Source: Phymorhynchus buccinoides (lineage: Eukaryota; Mollusca; Gastropoda; Neogastropoda; Raphitomidae). Taken from it: a DNA stretch of 64,000 nt. Shown here piece after piece: positions 56,001 through 63,009 of this stretch; the stretch's first letter is position 1, and each line of letters starts with the position of its first letter. The stretch covers positions 46,555,263 to 46,619,262 of the forward strand of contig CM065697.1 in assembly GCA_017654935.2 (NCBI GenBank), in the 5' to 3' direction. The notes under the pieces are model-generated. The model was not told the DNA's origin, ran no database searches, and worked only from the letters and a program-made list of their open reading frames with translations. The translations under genes and the position numbers were made by a program.

Positions 56001-56746
56001 GGAGAATTATTTTTAGACGGTACCATATTATACGGACTATAAGGCGAAACTTTTTTCCTAGACTGAGACCCCTGCGCCTTATAATGTGACTGATAATATA
56101 GTAAAGAAAACTATGACAACAAAATCTGAGTTTTGTGCCAAATTTTGGGTAAAATTTCGCGTAAATCATGACTCAGATATCCTCAAAATCGGATCGCATT
56201 GGGGTTGAATCATAGGTTAGGTTAGGTTAGGTGCATTACAGTCACAGAGGTGTCTGTGAAATTCGGGTTGCTCCCACCTGGAAAGCGCATTGCAGCCAGA
56301 GGCGCGCCACTCAATTTTTTTTAAGTTTTTTGTTCCATGCAATTTTTGTGTGACTGATGAGGAAGGAAGGGGGGGGTATAAAATTTTGACCGAATGACAA
56401 CTTTTTCATTGCCACTGTGTTTAACGTGTGCTAAGTGCATGAGCACACAGGACCTCGGTTTATCGTCTCATCCGAATGAAAAGCAGTGTAGCGACCCCAA
56501 AAGATGGACAATGACTGACCACCACACCGCTTCCCTGTTTGTCCACCAGGGGTCCAGCTGGAGGAAGGTCAGGACAGCCTGGGTCAGCGCTACCTGACCC
56601 CAGCAGAGGTCATCACCAGGCGGGGCTCCGACCTGCTGATCGTGGGACGAGGCATCACCAAGGCCCAAGACCCCGTTGCCATGGCCAGGCGCTACCAGGA
56701 GGCAGGCTTTGCCGCGTACCTGGCTCGACTGCAGCAATCGTGTTGA
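34889..56746 (+). CDS. UMPS: uridine 5'-monophosphate synthase (OPRT-ODC fusion), complete, 11 exons
   Basis: UMPS does the last two steps of de novo pyrimidine synthesis in the cytosol: orotate + PRPP to OMP (OPRT domain), then decarboxylation to UMP (ODC domain). Exons 34889-35047, 37935-38033, 40822-40983, 43515-43618, 45010-45190, 46684-46815, 47824-47957, 48568-48697, 50148-50232, 52530-52628 and 56550-56746 have GT-AG borders, join in phase, and give 493 residues (human about 480). OPRT spans roughly residues 1-215: [44 protein letters not shown] and the PRPP motif [12 protein letters not shown] (123-134). ODC follows: SAD (Asp270), KTHVDI (Lys292, Asp296), the catalytic FEDRKFADIG (Asp323, Lys325, Asp328), LLIAEMSS and IVGRGI. 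The ATG at 34889 (accaaaATGG) was preferred to an in-frame ATG at 34877. Nothing suggests inactivity. Confidence 0.97.
35048..37934. other. UMPS intron 1
   Basis: Mostly AT-rich unique-looking sequence with (TG) runs near 35910-35950, a reading-frame remnant of a LINE at 37075-37557, and a poly-C run at 37650-37664. The protein alignment shows no missing residues between exons 1 and 2, so no exon is hidden here. Confidence 0.7.
37075..37557 (+). mobile_element. LINE RT C-terminal remnant
   Basis: [18 protein letters not shown] at 37098, then after frame breaks [17 protein letters not shown] and [11 protein letters not shown]: the C-terminal region of a Jockey/CR1-type LINE, related to 28500-28203 and 61310-60690. 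Stops and frameshifts show decay. Confidence 0.75.
37935..38033 (+). CDS. UMPS: UMPS exon 2
   Basis: 99 bp, phase 0 at both ends, acceptor tctgacag, donor gtaagg. Encodes [19 protein letters not shown] then the OPRT core [14 protein letters not shown]. Confidence 0.96.
38125..38180 (+). repeat. duplicate of the 3' half of UMPS exon 2 (copy 1)
   Basis: gaacagccatggacagcatc through catggctaca then gtaggg repeats the last 56 bp of exon 2, one silent-type change and all codons intact, with a GT donor. It has no acceptor of its own; a (TG)n tract precedes it. Confidence 0.92.
38218..38273 (+). repeat. duplicate of the 3' half of UMPS exon 2 (copy 2)
   Basis: Second copy of the same segment, also followed by gtagggg and by a (TG)n tract, so the duplication unit is half-exon plus donor plus microsatellite. 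Confidence 0.92.
38281..38760. repeat. degenerate (TG)n / tgcttgc low-complexity tract
   Basis: gtgtgtgtttgcttgcttg-type sequence continuing from the exon 2 duplication. Cys/Val-rich ORFs here are artefacts. Confidence 0.85.
38934..39378. mobile_element. possible foldback MITE (aaatcgcccgcgac)
   Basis: gtgcgctatttttgctggct and aaatcgcccgcga on the left match, inverted, gcgggcgattatcgccg and gcctttaaaatcgcacat on the right. Interior attttcgat motifs are also inverted. Arms are imperfect. Confidence 0.5.
39388..40002. mobile_element. piggyBac-like element, ttaagcctttcactcccag variant
   Basis: TTAA at 39388 and 39999; ends ttaagcctttcactccc and ggagtgaaagggttaa. 615 bp, AT-rich interior without a transposase. 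Confidence 0.65.
40052..40236. mobile_element. TIR MITE, tatagtccgaaaaata family
   Basis: The ends ccatattttatggactataa and ccttatagtgacgttatacgg are flanked by TA; interior gactgagacccctgcg. Diverged right end. Confidence 0.65.
40258..40747. mobile_element. two piggyBac-like MITEs, one nested in the other at TTAA
   Basis: The inner copy 40301-40548 (ttaaccctttcaccgcc to gcgaaagtgttaa) sits inside an outer copy in opposite orientation (40258-40747, ending ggcggtgaaagggttaa). Flanks join as ccattaaacttacctgggta, the uninterrupted form kept at 10347, so the empty site is known and the TTAA was duplicated. Confidence 0.9.
40822..40983 (+). CDS. UMPS: UMPS exon 3
   Basis: 162 bp, phase 0, acceptor gactgcacag, donor gtggga. 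Encodes [20 protein letters not shown] and the PRPP-binding motif [19 protein letters not shown] nested MITE pair ends 74 bp upstream. Confidence 0.97.
41036..41660 (+). mobile_element. SINE (ggggataccgg family) with tandem 5' partial copies
   Basis: Two partial units start ccccgtggggataccgg at about 41046 and catggggataccgggg at 41202; each runs to tgcctgctttagtaatcgtc and has aactggggcaaaggagaaaa after the ccttctgga junction. The third, at 41345, is a full SINE ending in (gaa)n at about 41655. Confidence 0.8.
41986..42201. mobile_element. hAT-like MITE, inverted copy
   Basis: Ends cggggctccca and tggagccctg; interior gagggtcccagtggcattgc matches 6563-6773 in reverse. The flanking duplication is not clear. 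Confidence 0.65.
42202..42961. other. UMPS intron 3 stretch, nothing recognised
   Basis: Low-complexity T-rich and (tctg)n sequence around 42535-42610 and 42890-42910. No coding exon is missing between UMPS exons 3 and 4 by protein alignment. Confidence 0.55.
42962..43250 (-). mobile_element. SINE of the ggggataccgg family, - strand
   Basis: Starts at the ggccatatggccataatggg tail, runs through attcagccgacacattccg and acttccagaaggtgg to gaaagaccccacgggaa. Confidence 0.75.
43515..43618 (+). CDS. UMPS: UMPS exon 4
   Basis: 104 bp, phase 0 in and 2 out, acceptor gtggtgtgcag, donor gtattg. Encodes [20 protein letters not shown] and [14 protein letters not shown], the end of the OPRT core. Its 3' part is tandemly duplicated downstream. 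Confidence 0.96.
43672..44166 (+). repeat. five degenerate copies of the 3' half of UMPS exon 4
   Basis: Segments ending near 43740, 43865, 43957, 44078 and 44164 each resemble ttggacagacagcagggtgg through caagggaatcactctgcaca, and most are followed by a gtat donor. Between them are tctctgtctctccattgatg spacers. The first copy is intact in frame; later ones carry changes (gaaactgctgaac, aagcactagggga). In the fourth copy the donor is lost (cagtcatgg). Confidence 0.88.
44317..44935 (+). repeat. four degenerate copies of the 5' half of UMPS exon 5
   Basis: Copies start at 44315, 44629, about 44780 (mostly deleted) and 44850, each after an ag acceptor, with tgtgtgcaccatgactcaa. Three of them read in frame through [16 protein letters not shown] sequence and QKIH, then diverge into a stop after about 2-16 further codons. 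The second copy has a tgtgtggacc change. Confidence 0.9.
44437..44585. mobile_element. TIR MITE, tatagtccgaaaaata family
   Basis: Ends ccatatttttcggactttaa and catagtccgaaaaatatgg with TA on both sides, inserted between exon 5 half-copies 1 and 2. Confidence 0.8.
45010..45190 (+). CDS. UMPS: UMPS exon 5
   Basis: 181 bp, phase 2 in and 0 out, acceptor gtattccag, donor gtatta. Encodes [20 protein letters not shown] and then the linker between the OPRT and ODC domains ([20 protein letters not shown]). Residues 175-235. Confidence 0.96.
45279..45964. mobile_element. piggyBac-like MITE pair with 97-bp terminal tandem array
   Basis: Left: ttttaaccctttcactgcca forward half-element to about 45430. 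Right: reverse half-element. The right terminus (ggtcactggataccagactc through ggggcgacagtggcgatgaa plus agggttaa) is repeated four times with exact 97-bp spacing (gaaaggg at 45661, 45758, 45855, 45952), alternating tggcgatg and tggccatg. Confidence 0.9.
46284..46487. mobile_element. TIR MITE, tatagtccgaaaaatacggta family
   Basis: Ends ccgtatttttcggactataa and ttatagtccgaaaaatacgg with TA on both sides; a 17-bp tandem (gcgccttataatctggt, three times) lies near the right end. Best preserved copy in the window. Confidence 0.88.
46684..46815 (+). CDS. UMPS: UMPS exon 6
   Basis: 132 bp, phase 0, acceptor gtttatag, donor gttggg. Encodes [20 protein letters not shown] and [16 protein letters not shown]; the Asp of SAD (270) belongs to the ODC active site. 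Confidence 0.96.
46939..47281 (+). mobile_element. SINE (ggggataccgg family, ggcctgggaac tail)
   Basis: ccccgtggggataccgggtg through ctcctcagaaatctgaacat and atggccatatggcctgggaa to a gaagaagaagaa tail. Full length, and shows the alternative 3' tail on the same 5' body as 50373-50690. Confidence 0.8.
47365..47790. mobile_element. long palindrome (foldback element) next to UMPS exon 7
   Basis: Left arm 47365-47547 (ttgaactaagggtgaatact through acatcaacaatgg) is repeated inverted at 47608-47790 with few mismatches; the spacer is about 60 bp and itself contains an inverted part of the arm (cacattctttattgagaatg). It ends 33 bp before exon 7. Confidence 0.9.
47824..47957 (+). CDS. UMPS: UMPS exon 7
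   Basis: 134 bp, phase 0 in and 2 out, acceptor gtgtatgcag, donor gtttgt. Encodes [18 protein letters not shown] (Lys292, Asp296) and ends within the catalytic FEDR. Confidence 0.97.
48360..48548. mobile_element. TIR element fragment, agccgca variant
   Basis: aataggctggagaatgtggc, ccaaagttgagggggaaaag, and agtagcggcttatagtccgc plus attatacggta match the right end of the 4078-5266 element. It ends 19 bp before exon 8. Confidence 0.7.
48568..48697 (+). CDS. UMPS: UMPS exon 8
   Basis: 130 bp, phase 2 in and 0 out, acceptor gccggttgcag, donor gtcagg. Encodes the catalytic KFADIG (Lys325, Asp328), then [20 protein letters not shown]. Confidence 0.97.
48700..50075. repeat. 52-66-bp minisatellite with (GT)n, more than 20 copies
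   Basis: Units of gcgagttctttgattttgcg plus tccttccactaaaagtgatt plus cacaatgtgtgtg fill UMPS intron 8. From 49496 a variant (ttatttgattttacgttctt, ccattacaatttattcagaa) takes over, four copies with 61-bp spacing. A retroposon end (gtcaagtcaagtcaaaatca, 49873-49960) is inserted. Confidence 0.92.
50148..50232 (+). CDS. UMPS: UMPS exon 9
   Basis: 85 bp, phase 0 in and 1 out, acceptor tgcctacag, donor gtaccg. Encodes [20 protein letters not shown] then LASPDYVK. Confidence 0.96.
50252..50320. mobile_element. minimal pogo/Tc1-like MITE hairpin
   Basis: Two 23-26-bp inverted arms (gtggaacctcccttataaga and tcttataagggaggttccac) with a 20-bp loop, TA on both sides. It is the 69-bp terminal hairpin only, 19 bp after the exon 9 donor. 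Confidence 0.85.
50373..50690 (+). mobile_element. SINE (ggggataccgg family, gcgcataatgg tail)
   Basis: cccttggggataccggggag through ccgaagtcggacttgctggg and taactatttcttagttaggc to a gaagaagaaaaagaag tail. A further 5' fragment lies at 50744-50865 (gttgggggataccaaggg). Confidence 0.82.
50870..51258 (+). mobile_element. tRNA-derived SINE with cccgaatttcacag 3' module
   Basis: B box gggttcgaatcccggc near 50928, body with aaatcccacggcagttaaaa, 3' module gagagcagcccgaatttcac and tctctgtgaccagaatatac plus caaataccaaat-like repeats. The tRNA-like head is not a functional tRNA gene: no cloverleaf end or CCA context was seen. Confidence 0.8.
51438..52434. mobile_element. piggyBac-like MITE with 44-bp terminal array, 18 copies
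   Basis: TTAA at 51438 and 52431. The left terminus (aaccctttcaccgccaacgt plus cgcattttagcaccacaatg plus attt, 44 bp) occurs 18 times from 51440 to 52231 with exact spacing, then one normal element interior (cactaaaaaggcatcaaatt, ttgggaagtaagggtagacc) and the right end gacggtgaaagggtttt. Units fall into aaagtggc, aacgtcgc and aaagtcgc subtypes. Confidence 0.95.
52530..52628 (+). CDS. UMPS: UMPS exon 10
   Basis: 99 bp, phase 1 at both ends, acceptor ttgttcccag, donor gtaaat. Encodes [20 protein letters not shown] then [13 protein letters not shown], with the TIM-barrel strand VIGFI. Confidence 0.97.
53136..53317. mobile_element. pogo/Tc1-like MITE
   Basis: Ends cagtggagccgcccttataa and ttataagggaggttccactg with TA on both sides. 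It directly precedes the 70-bp array. Confidence 0.85.
53345..55875. repeat. 70-bp minisatellite, about 36 copies
   Basis: Unit: aatcttactcgtattgtgac plus atttgtgaggcacgattctc plus ttgaaattctactgtctaaa plus tgaatgatga, 70 bp. Two main variants (cacgattctc and catagttctc) alternate irregularly. A few units have 1-2 bp indels (near 54850, 55330, 55365). It fills most of UMPS intron 10. Confidence 0.97.
56022..56215. mobile_element. TIR MITE fragment, tatagtccgaaaaata family
   Basis: ccatattatacggactataa, gactgagacccctgcgcctt; the right end is missing. Confidence 0.6.
56216..56520 (-). mobile_element. tRNA-derived SINE, - strand
   Basis: cagtcacagaggtgtctgtg, aaattcgggttgctcccacc, and the interior cgtgtgctaagtgcatgagc match the 2319 SINE reversed. 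It ends about 30-50 bp before UMPS exon 11. Confidence 0.72.
56550..56746 (+). CDS. UMPS: UMPS exon 11 (terminal)
   Basis: Acceptor ttgtccaccag, phase 1, stop TGA at 56744-56746. Encodes [37 protein letters not shown] with the phosphate-binding loop of ODC, and [11 protein letters not shown]. Confidence 0.97.
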
Positions 56747-56769
56747 ATTAAATAGAATGGTTGATTGGC

Positions 56770-56886
56770 CTATCCAGCCGAAGTCGGACTTGCTGGGCCT
56801 AACTATTTCTTAGTTAGGCGCATAACGGCAGCATGACGCATCTGCTCATAATTGACAGGAAGCTGTCTGAGCGATCGAAGAAGATT
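56770..56886 (+). mobile_element. SINE 3' tail only
   Basis: tccagccgaagtcggacttg through ggcgcataacggcagcatga to cgatcgaagaaga, a 3' fragment lying 24 bp after the UMPS stop, so probably within the 3' UTR. Confidence 0.8.
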
Positions 56887-56909
56887 GGCCTGTGTTGAGT
56901 TTGGCGATA

Positions 56910-57068
56910 CAGTCGAACCTCCCTTATAAGACCTCCCATTATAAGACTCCCTCCCATAGAAGACCTACTTCTCCGAAACATTGCCCTCCTTTGTAAGTAT
57001 TAAAATTACCTCCCTTAGAAGACCTAGTTTTGGATGATTTTTAAGGTCTTATAAAAGAGGTTCCACTG
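56910..57068. mobile_element. pogo/Tc1-like MITE
   Basis: Ends cagtcgaacctcccttataa and ttataaaagaggttccactg with TA on both sides. Confidence 0.82.
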
Positions 57069-58440
57069 TACTAAATTTTAAGTTTTTCTTGAATTTGATA
57101 GTTTTTCTTTCTTTCGATAAAAAAAGTTTTCTCGGGTGTGAATCTCACTCTGATCTAAGTGAGAATTTGTTTTTGTATAAATGACTCAGAGGTTGAAGAT
57201 TAAACTTTTCTTTTAGTGGGTGGATTAGAAAACCTTTCTTGTTAAAAGCTGGCTTTGCTGTATATTCTGCATGATTGCAGTAATCATGAAGAGTGTGCAT
57301 TACATTTGGCAGAGGACACTGAATGATGGATGAATGACAATGAAAAGTTTGTAGATGGAATTGTTTTCGTGTGAATGCTTTAAAGACTTTCCTTACTTTT
57401 GAAAACTACCCTTGTTTGTTAAGCAGATTAGAAAGTTATTTTCTATTTGTTAAAACTTTCTTTCTTTTTTAGTGCTGATATATATATATTTTTAAAAAAA
57501 CAACAGATTTGTATGGTAGCGTAAGTCTTTTGGTAGTTAAGCTGGAGGACTGCTTTTTTCCGTTGTTTCATTTTCGCATTGTATGTGCAGATTTTACGTA
57601 AAGTCATTGTACAGTACTCTTTTCGGTGGTAGAAGTGAAACATATTTTAGACAGACTTAGTATTGCAGTACCTCCAGGATCTGCGCTAAGCACTGAATGA
57701 TGGTTGTGGTGGTTGGTTGATGGTTCGTCTCACCTGTGCTCTTTGAAGCCAAGCGGGCGTTAAACCCAACTCTCATTCGTGAAAATAGACAATTTTCAGA
57801 AAAAACTAGGGGAGAGCGCTTCGTGAAAATTAGAATTGCTTACCTCCATTACTCGGTCAAATTATATAGCAACAATGCAACAATGGCGTCGAAGCTTGAA
57901 ACCTCAGGATGTGAGTCAGCGACTTGCAAACATTTTTTTAGAAAAATGAAGGGCGTCCTGTATCCACAAAGTGTGACGTAAAAATATAAATGACATCAAT
58001 TTTAAAATGATGTATGGTGTTCTAAGTGATGTAAGTCTAATCAAACACGTGAGCCGAGAGCTGGGGATCTACCTGAAGGCAGAGTAACTCCCCCTGTTTG
58101 ACCGATTCAATTAGGCAAGATCACTCCCACACACCATGAAATTACTCCCCTTAAATATTTCCAAACAATTCCTATTATGGAGATTATGATGATTTTTTTG
58201 CCTCCATCCCAGGAAATAAAGAATTACCACGACTGTCTTCAGCTTCAAGTTGTTCCTTTGAGAATAAGGTCGCTGCCACCCAATATAGAATTCAACAACT
58301 ACAACAACATACAGTATGTATACGGCGCTGAATCCTGATGGAAATCAAATCAAAGCGCACACACACATTAGCATTCATAACGCATTCAATGCAAAACGCA
58401 ATACAAAAAACACACGTATGACATAAATGGAATACAGCAG
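57069..58440. other. intergenic stretch downstream of UMPS
   Basis: AT-rich, with no shared repeats recognised except a gggcgttaaacccaa SINE-like fragment near 57755. Aataaa at 58212 could be a distant poly(A) signal. No coding exon seen. Confidence 0.45.
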
Positions 58441-58580
58441 AAACAGACCTCAAGGCAAGGGAGGGAAGAGAAAGAGAGCGGAGCTTTTATGACGGAGGAA
58501 CAGGTTGGTTTTGAGGTTAGCTTTGAAAGCAGAGAGGGTCGGTCGCTGGCGGGGGGGAAAGAGGAAGTTTGTACCAGGTG
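58440..58580 (-). mobile_element. L2/CR1 LINE C-terminal remnant
   Basis: On the - strand: RPTLSAFKANLKTNLFLR, the usual end of the L2/CR1 ORF2 (SxFKxxLKTHLF-like), preceded by a damaged GTNFLFP. Confidence 0.6.
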
Positions 58581-59214
58581 TAATAATTAATTTTGTGGTC
58601 TTTAAACAGATTTTATTATTAAGATTTTTTTTCATCCACCGGTGTTCATTTTGCTACTTTCTGTTTTTTGTTTATTTATTACATGTTATGTTTCAGAATG
58701 TTGTTGGAAATAAATCTCATTTTAGATTTTTTACAATATTCAATATTTCTGCAGTGCCATGCTACTTGCATAATTTCTAGCTAAAACTTCTACCTGTCTA
58801 CCATATTCCATTAAAATTTGTGCTTTTTTTAATTTTATAGCAGTCATGAACTTGAATTTTAATCATGAACTTGAATTAAACTCATAAGCTTGTTCTTTAA
58901 AGAGTACCCAAAACCTGCACAAAATAACAACATAAATCATTATGCAAAGATAAAGTTTGGTTATTATTGCATTTTTATGGTTGGTTGAATACAAGAAAAG
59001 CTGTTTTGAATAAAGAGTAGCTAGCATCAGTATGTGAACAATTGTTTATTCAAATTGTAAATGCTGCTGATCGTAAAATTATGAGAAATGATTGTGTACA
59101 TGCAGTAAAGAGACTGGACTTTGTGAATCTGCGCATGTGTTCTATTTTCCTGAAATATATACTGCTGTTTTGATGGGTTAATAAATGCCTTGTGAAGAAA
59201 GCATATCTTTTTTA

Positions 59215-59640
59215 GTGTGTTGGTGGGAAGCATATCGTCAGTGAAATTCAAAAACCTCGTATCTCAATTTTGGTAGTTTTGAGAAAAATTAAAAAAACTT
59301 TTAAAAATTAACCGCGTTGGCCACAATTGATTAACTATGATGAATATGTTGTTCAAGACATTGTGAGTTTAGTCCTGCATTTTGTTAAAATTTCTTTTTA
59401 AAAACAGTTTTAGACTTGAAAAGAACGAAGATGCAAGGTTTTTGTCCTTAACTAGATCTGACTTTGGGAGTTTTTCTTCTATATTCACAACCTCATTTAC
59501 CCCCGATAGAAAGTTGTTAGAGATACGAGCTTTTGGTGGAAGGTGGCGGGAAAAATTAGAAAGCTGACTATGTATCTAAGTATTCTAACTAAAAAAATAT
59601 AAAAAATCGAGATACAAGGTTTTTGAATTTCACCGACGAT
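59215..59640. mobile_element. possible foldback MITE
   Basis: catatcgtcagtgaaattca and aaacctcgtatctcaatttt on the left match, inverted, gagatacaaggtttttgaat and ttcaccgacgatatgag on the right. The interior is AT-rich. Confidence 0.6.
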
Positions 59641-60110
59641 ATGAGAAAAAGACAGAGTGTGTGCAATGAACACATTTAAAGCACACACACACAAACACAC
59701 AAGCGATGAATGAAGCTTACAAAAAGAAAATATTCAAAGTCACAAGCACAAACACACACAGAGAACATATTGCTACATACAGATCCTCGCAGTCAGGCTC
59801 TTGTAAATTAATAATCATGAACCCTATCACACACACATATACATGTCCAGATATTATTTTTCCACCAAGGATATATTTTTAAAATGTTTGGCTTTTTCTG
59901 TTTGTTCATTTTATAACAATGAAAAAACCTGATGGCTTTAAACAAACAAAAAATTGAGGATGATATGACCTAAAGGTGTTTTTTTGTGTGTGATTTAATT
60001 TGGAAAAGAAATTATTCAGGTATATAGATTTTATTAACTACTAGCGCAACTCCGAGTACCGGTAACGCCAAGTACCGGTAACGCTGAGTACCGGTGCTGA
60101 GAGGTCGGCA

Positions 60111-60112
<2 letters not shown>

Positions 60113-60178
<66 letters not shown>
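60113..60178. repeat. (CT)n microsatellite
   Basis: About 65 bp of (CT) with one tttc break, preceded by a 17-bp tandem agtaccggtaacgc, about three copies (60052-60100). Confidence 0.95.
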
Positions 60179-60182
<4 letters not shown>

Positions 60183-60689
60183 GTTCTCTCTCTTTCTTCC
60201 TCTCTTTCTCCATAATTATGTTCTTATTATACTCTATCTGAAGGGCAGAATTTTCTTTCGTTCGCCAGCTTAAATGCCCAGTGTCATGAACATTTCTCAA
60301 GGCCTTGGGTGGAAAGATTACGTTTATGGATGCTTTTAAATGGCCCCGCCACATGGGCGGCCATACTCTGACTTCAGGGGACTGAAGGGCAGATAATCCG
60401 AAAGCTATAAAACTTTCAACATGGATGCTGCTGGTAAAGGGCTATAACTGTGTACTATAAGTACAAGATAAGGTTTATGCTTTTGGCTGAATATTAACAA
60501 TAGTTTTTGTCTTGTTCTTCTTCTGCCACTAATGTCCACCTGTCGTATCAGGCAATGACTGACATGTATTGGGGTTCAAAGAATTATGCAGCGCAGGAAA
60601 AACAAAAACAAAATTAAACCTAGACAGATAAGAGCGTGCACGACCGAGCACCTCTGGCTTCGAAGTAGTCAGTTGAATTTTTTTTAAAT

Positions 60690-61310
60690 CGGGACTTTAC
60701 TGGTTTCGTACTGCCTCCGGGCATTGCCTCCAGTATTGTTCCCACCATATTTGTATTTACAAATGTCCAATATGTGTCTGGTTCAGACCGAGAGGACGTA
60801 AAACTCCATTTTCGCTCGCACCCCTGGCTAGTCCGAGAACACCCAGCTGCACACGGGAAAGGGGTTGGGGGCGGGGGGTAGTGTTTTTAGTCGGGGAGCT
60901 TCAGCACCTTCGATATGAAGGAGCTGAGCGTGGCGGACTGGACTGTCTGATGGTAGGGAGTTCCAGTCGCGGACGGTTCGGGGGAAGAAAGAGTTGTTGC
61001 GGTAGTCGGTTCTAGCGGGGATTCTTTGGAACTGTTTGTTGTGGTTTTGTGTTCTGCTGCTGGGGGGCATGGGTTTGAGGGCGCTGCATTTCACACAGGC
61101 CAGTCCATTTGTGATCTTGTAGATCATGGATATCCTGGAAGCGCGGTGGCGCTCAGCCAGAGATGGCCATTGTAGCTGGTGGAGCATGGTGCTGACACTG
61201 GAAGTATTTCTGTGTCTGTTTAGCACGTATCTTGCCGCCCTGCGTTGGACCTTCTCTAGGTCAGATATCTGCCTGTTGGTGTGTGGGTCCCATTCTTCAA
61301 AAGGTACAAA
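60690..61310 (-). mobile_element. Jockey/CR1-type LINE C-terminal remnant
   Basis: On the - strand: [39 protein letters not shown], then LVNGL-like NGLACVKC and FFPRTVRDWNSLPSDS near the end. One open frame runs 61226-60828 and extends upstream to about 61310. 5' truncated, as usual for LINEs. Confidence 0.85.
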
Positions 61311-63004
61311 TTAGAAGACCTGTTACGGAATTCATACCACCAATTAGTACTGTATCGTACCGGTTTTTTTATAATTCAACTGTTGGATGCTCGTGACTTG
61401 GCTTTAACAATAGGCAAGTATTTCTTCTAAATGTTCCAGTTAGTTTCTGTGACGTCAAAATAAATCATTTCATTTTTTCAAAGAAAGTTTGAAGTAACTT
61501 AAAGCAGGCTTCTCTGAATGTATTTTTGACACTGCGCCATTGAAAATACGTAGGAGGTAGGCCTACGAATTACATGACAAGAGGTACGAATTGCATAACT
61601 TATGGCTCAGTTATTTTTGCTTTGAGTATTTTAATTTACAAAATGGACAACATTGACCCTAACACTTTAAAGATTTTTTGAGTGGCATTTAAAGTTTTAA
61701 TATTTGTATTCGTGCATTGAATAACGAATAAACAAGCGCGAAATCGCAATAGTTTGTGGCACGCGGTCTATTTTTACCACTCCAATCATGTGTTACCTCC
61801 CCTGGATTTTCAATAATTTTAATCTGTAAACCAGAATGTTATCTCTGCACCATTTCGTAACTTTTTATATCTTTTGATAATTTTAATCTGTAAACCAGAA
61901 TGTTATCTCTGCACCATTTCGTAACTTTTTATATCTTTTGGAAAACATTTAAAACTATGTATCCTACTTATACTCATCAAAAGAAGCACCGCATACTCGT
62001 CGTGTCTGTTGTAGTGTCTGTATTACATATGTTTATTATTTTGTACGCTTTTAAAATACATCATTTTAAAGAGCGGCCAGAAGTGTAGCCTCGATTTGAA
62101 GTGAGCCCCCACATGGCCGAAAGGCCCAAGAGGGCGTAAAACTTTATTTTCTCTCTATTTGAAGTGCGACAATTTTGGAACGACAGACCGACCGACCGAC
62201 CGACAAAGTGAGTTATAGGTTTGTGGCTTGAGCCACAAACAAAAAAAGCATTACCCCAAATAACATCAGATGCTGCCAAAATGAATTTTCGATTTCGATC
62301 AAACGGTTTTTGGAGGGGAGGAGAGACTGGAGTCTTTTCCTCCCCCCCCCCCCCCCCCCCCCCCCCGTTTCACCTGTTTTTTCCCCATGTAAAAATGCCC
62401 CATCTCTTAACTAGGTTTACCAGGACTCGGCCTCATTTGTTTGCGCCTTTTAGAGTCCTAGGTTTAAAAAACTTAATAACTTTTTAACTAAATCCAACAG
62501 GGACCCATTTAAAACTTTTAACACTGTATTGGTTTCAGTAAAAACCAATGCGATAGCTCCGGCTTATTTTTAAAAAAATGGTCTTTGGCTCGTGACACCT
62601 GTAGTCACGAAGTCAAAGATTAGATGTACAGTTCTTTTAACCTTTTTTGGAAATAAAAATAAAGTATATTGTGTAAATAAACGCGCCCTCTTCGTAGGGC
62701 AGACCTTAAATGATTTTTAAACATTTTTTGAATTCATTTTCTTGGTGGTCCTGTTAATCTGATGATGCTCAAATACAATCTTATTATAAGTTTTATACCT
62801 AAATAAAAATTATAACCACTAGCCAGCTGGTTAACGGGTCAAATTAATACGAGCCATGGCACTTCAACTTTATTTGAATAAAAACAAAAACTTTATTAAA
62901 AATACTTAAATATTTCTTATTTATGACCATGGTGTCAGTGACGGTGACGTCACTTTCGTGGTTAGCTTTTTGAACATTCTACTTTGTTTTCTTGTTTTTG
63001 TTGT
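61311..63004. other. intergenic stretch, mostly unrecognised
   Basis: Contains a 62-bp direct duplication at about 61813-61940 (ataattttaatctgtaaacc twice), a (gacc)n run near 62188, and a poly-C run at 62341-62366. No gene seen. Confidence 0.5.
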
Positions 63005-63009
63005 CTAGT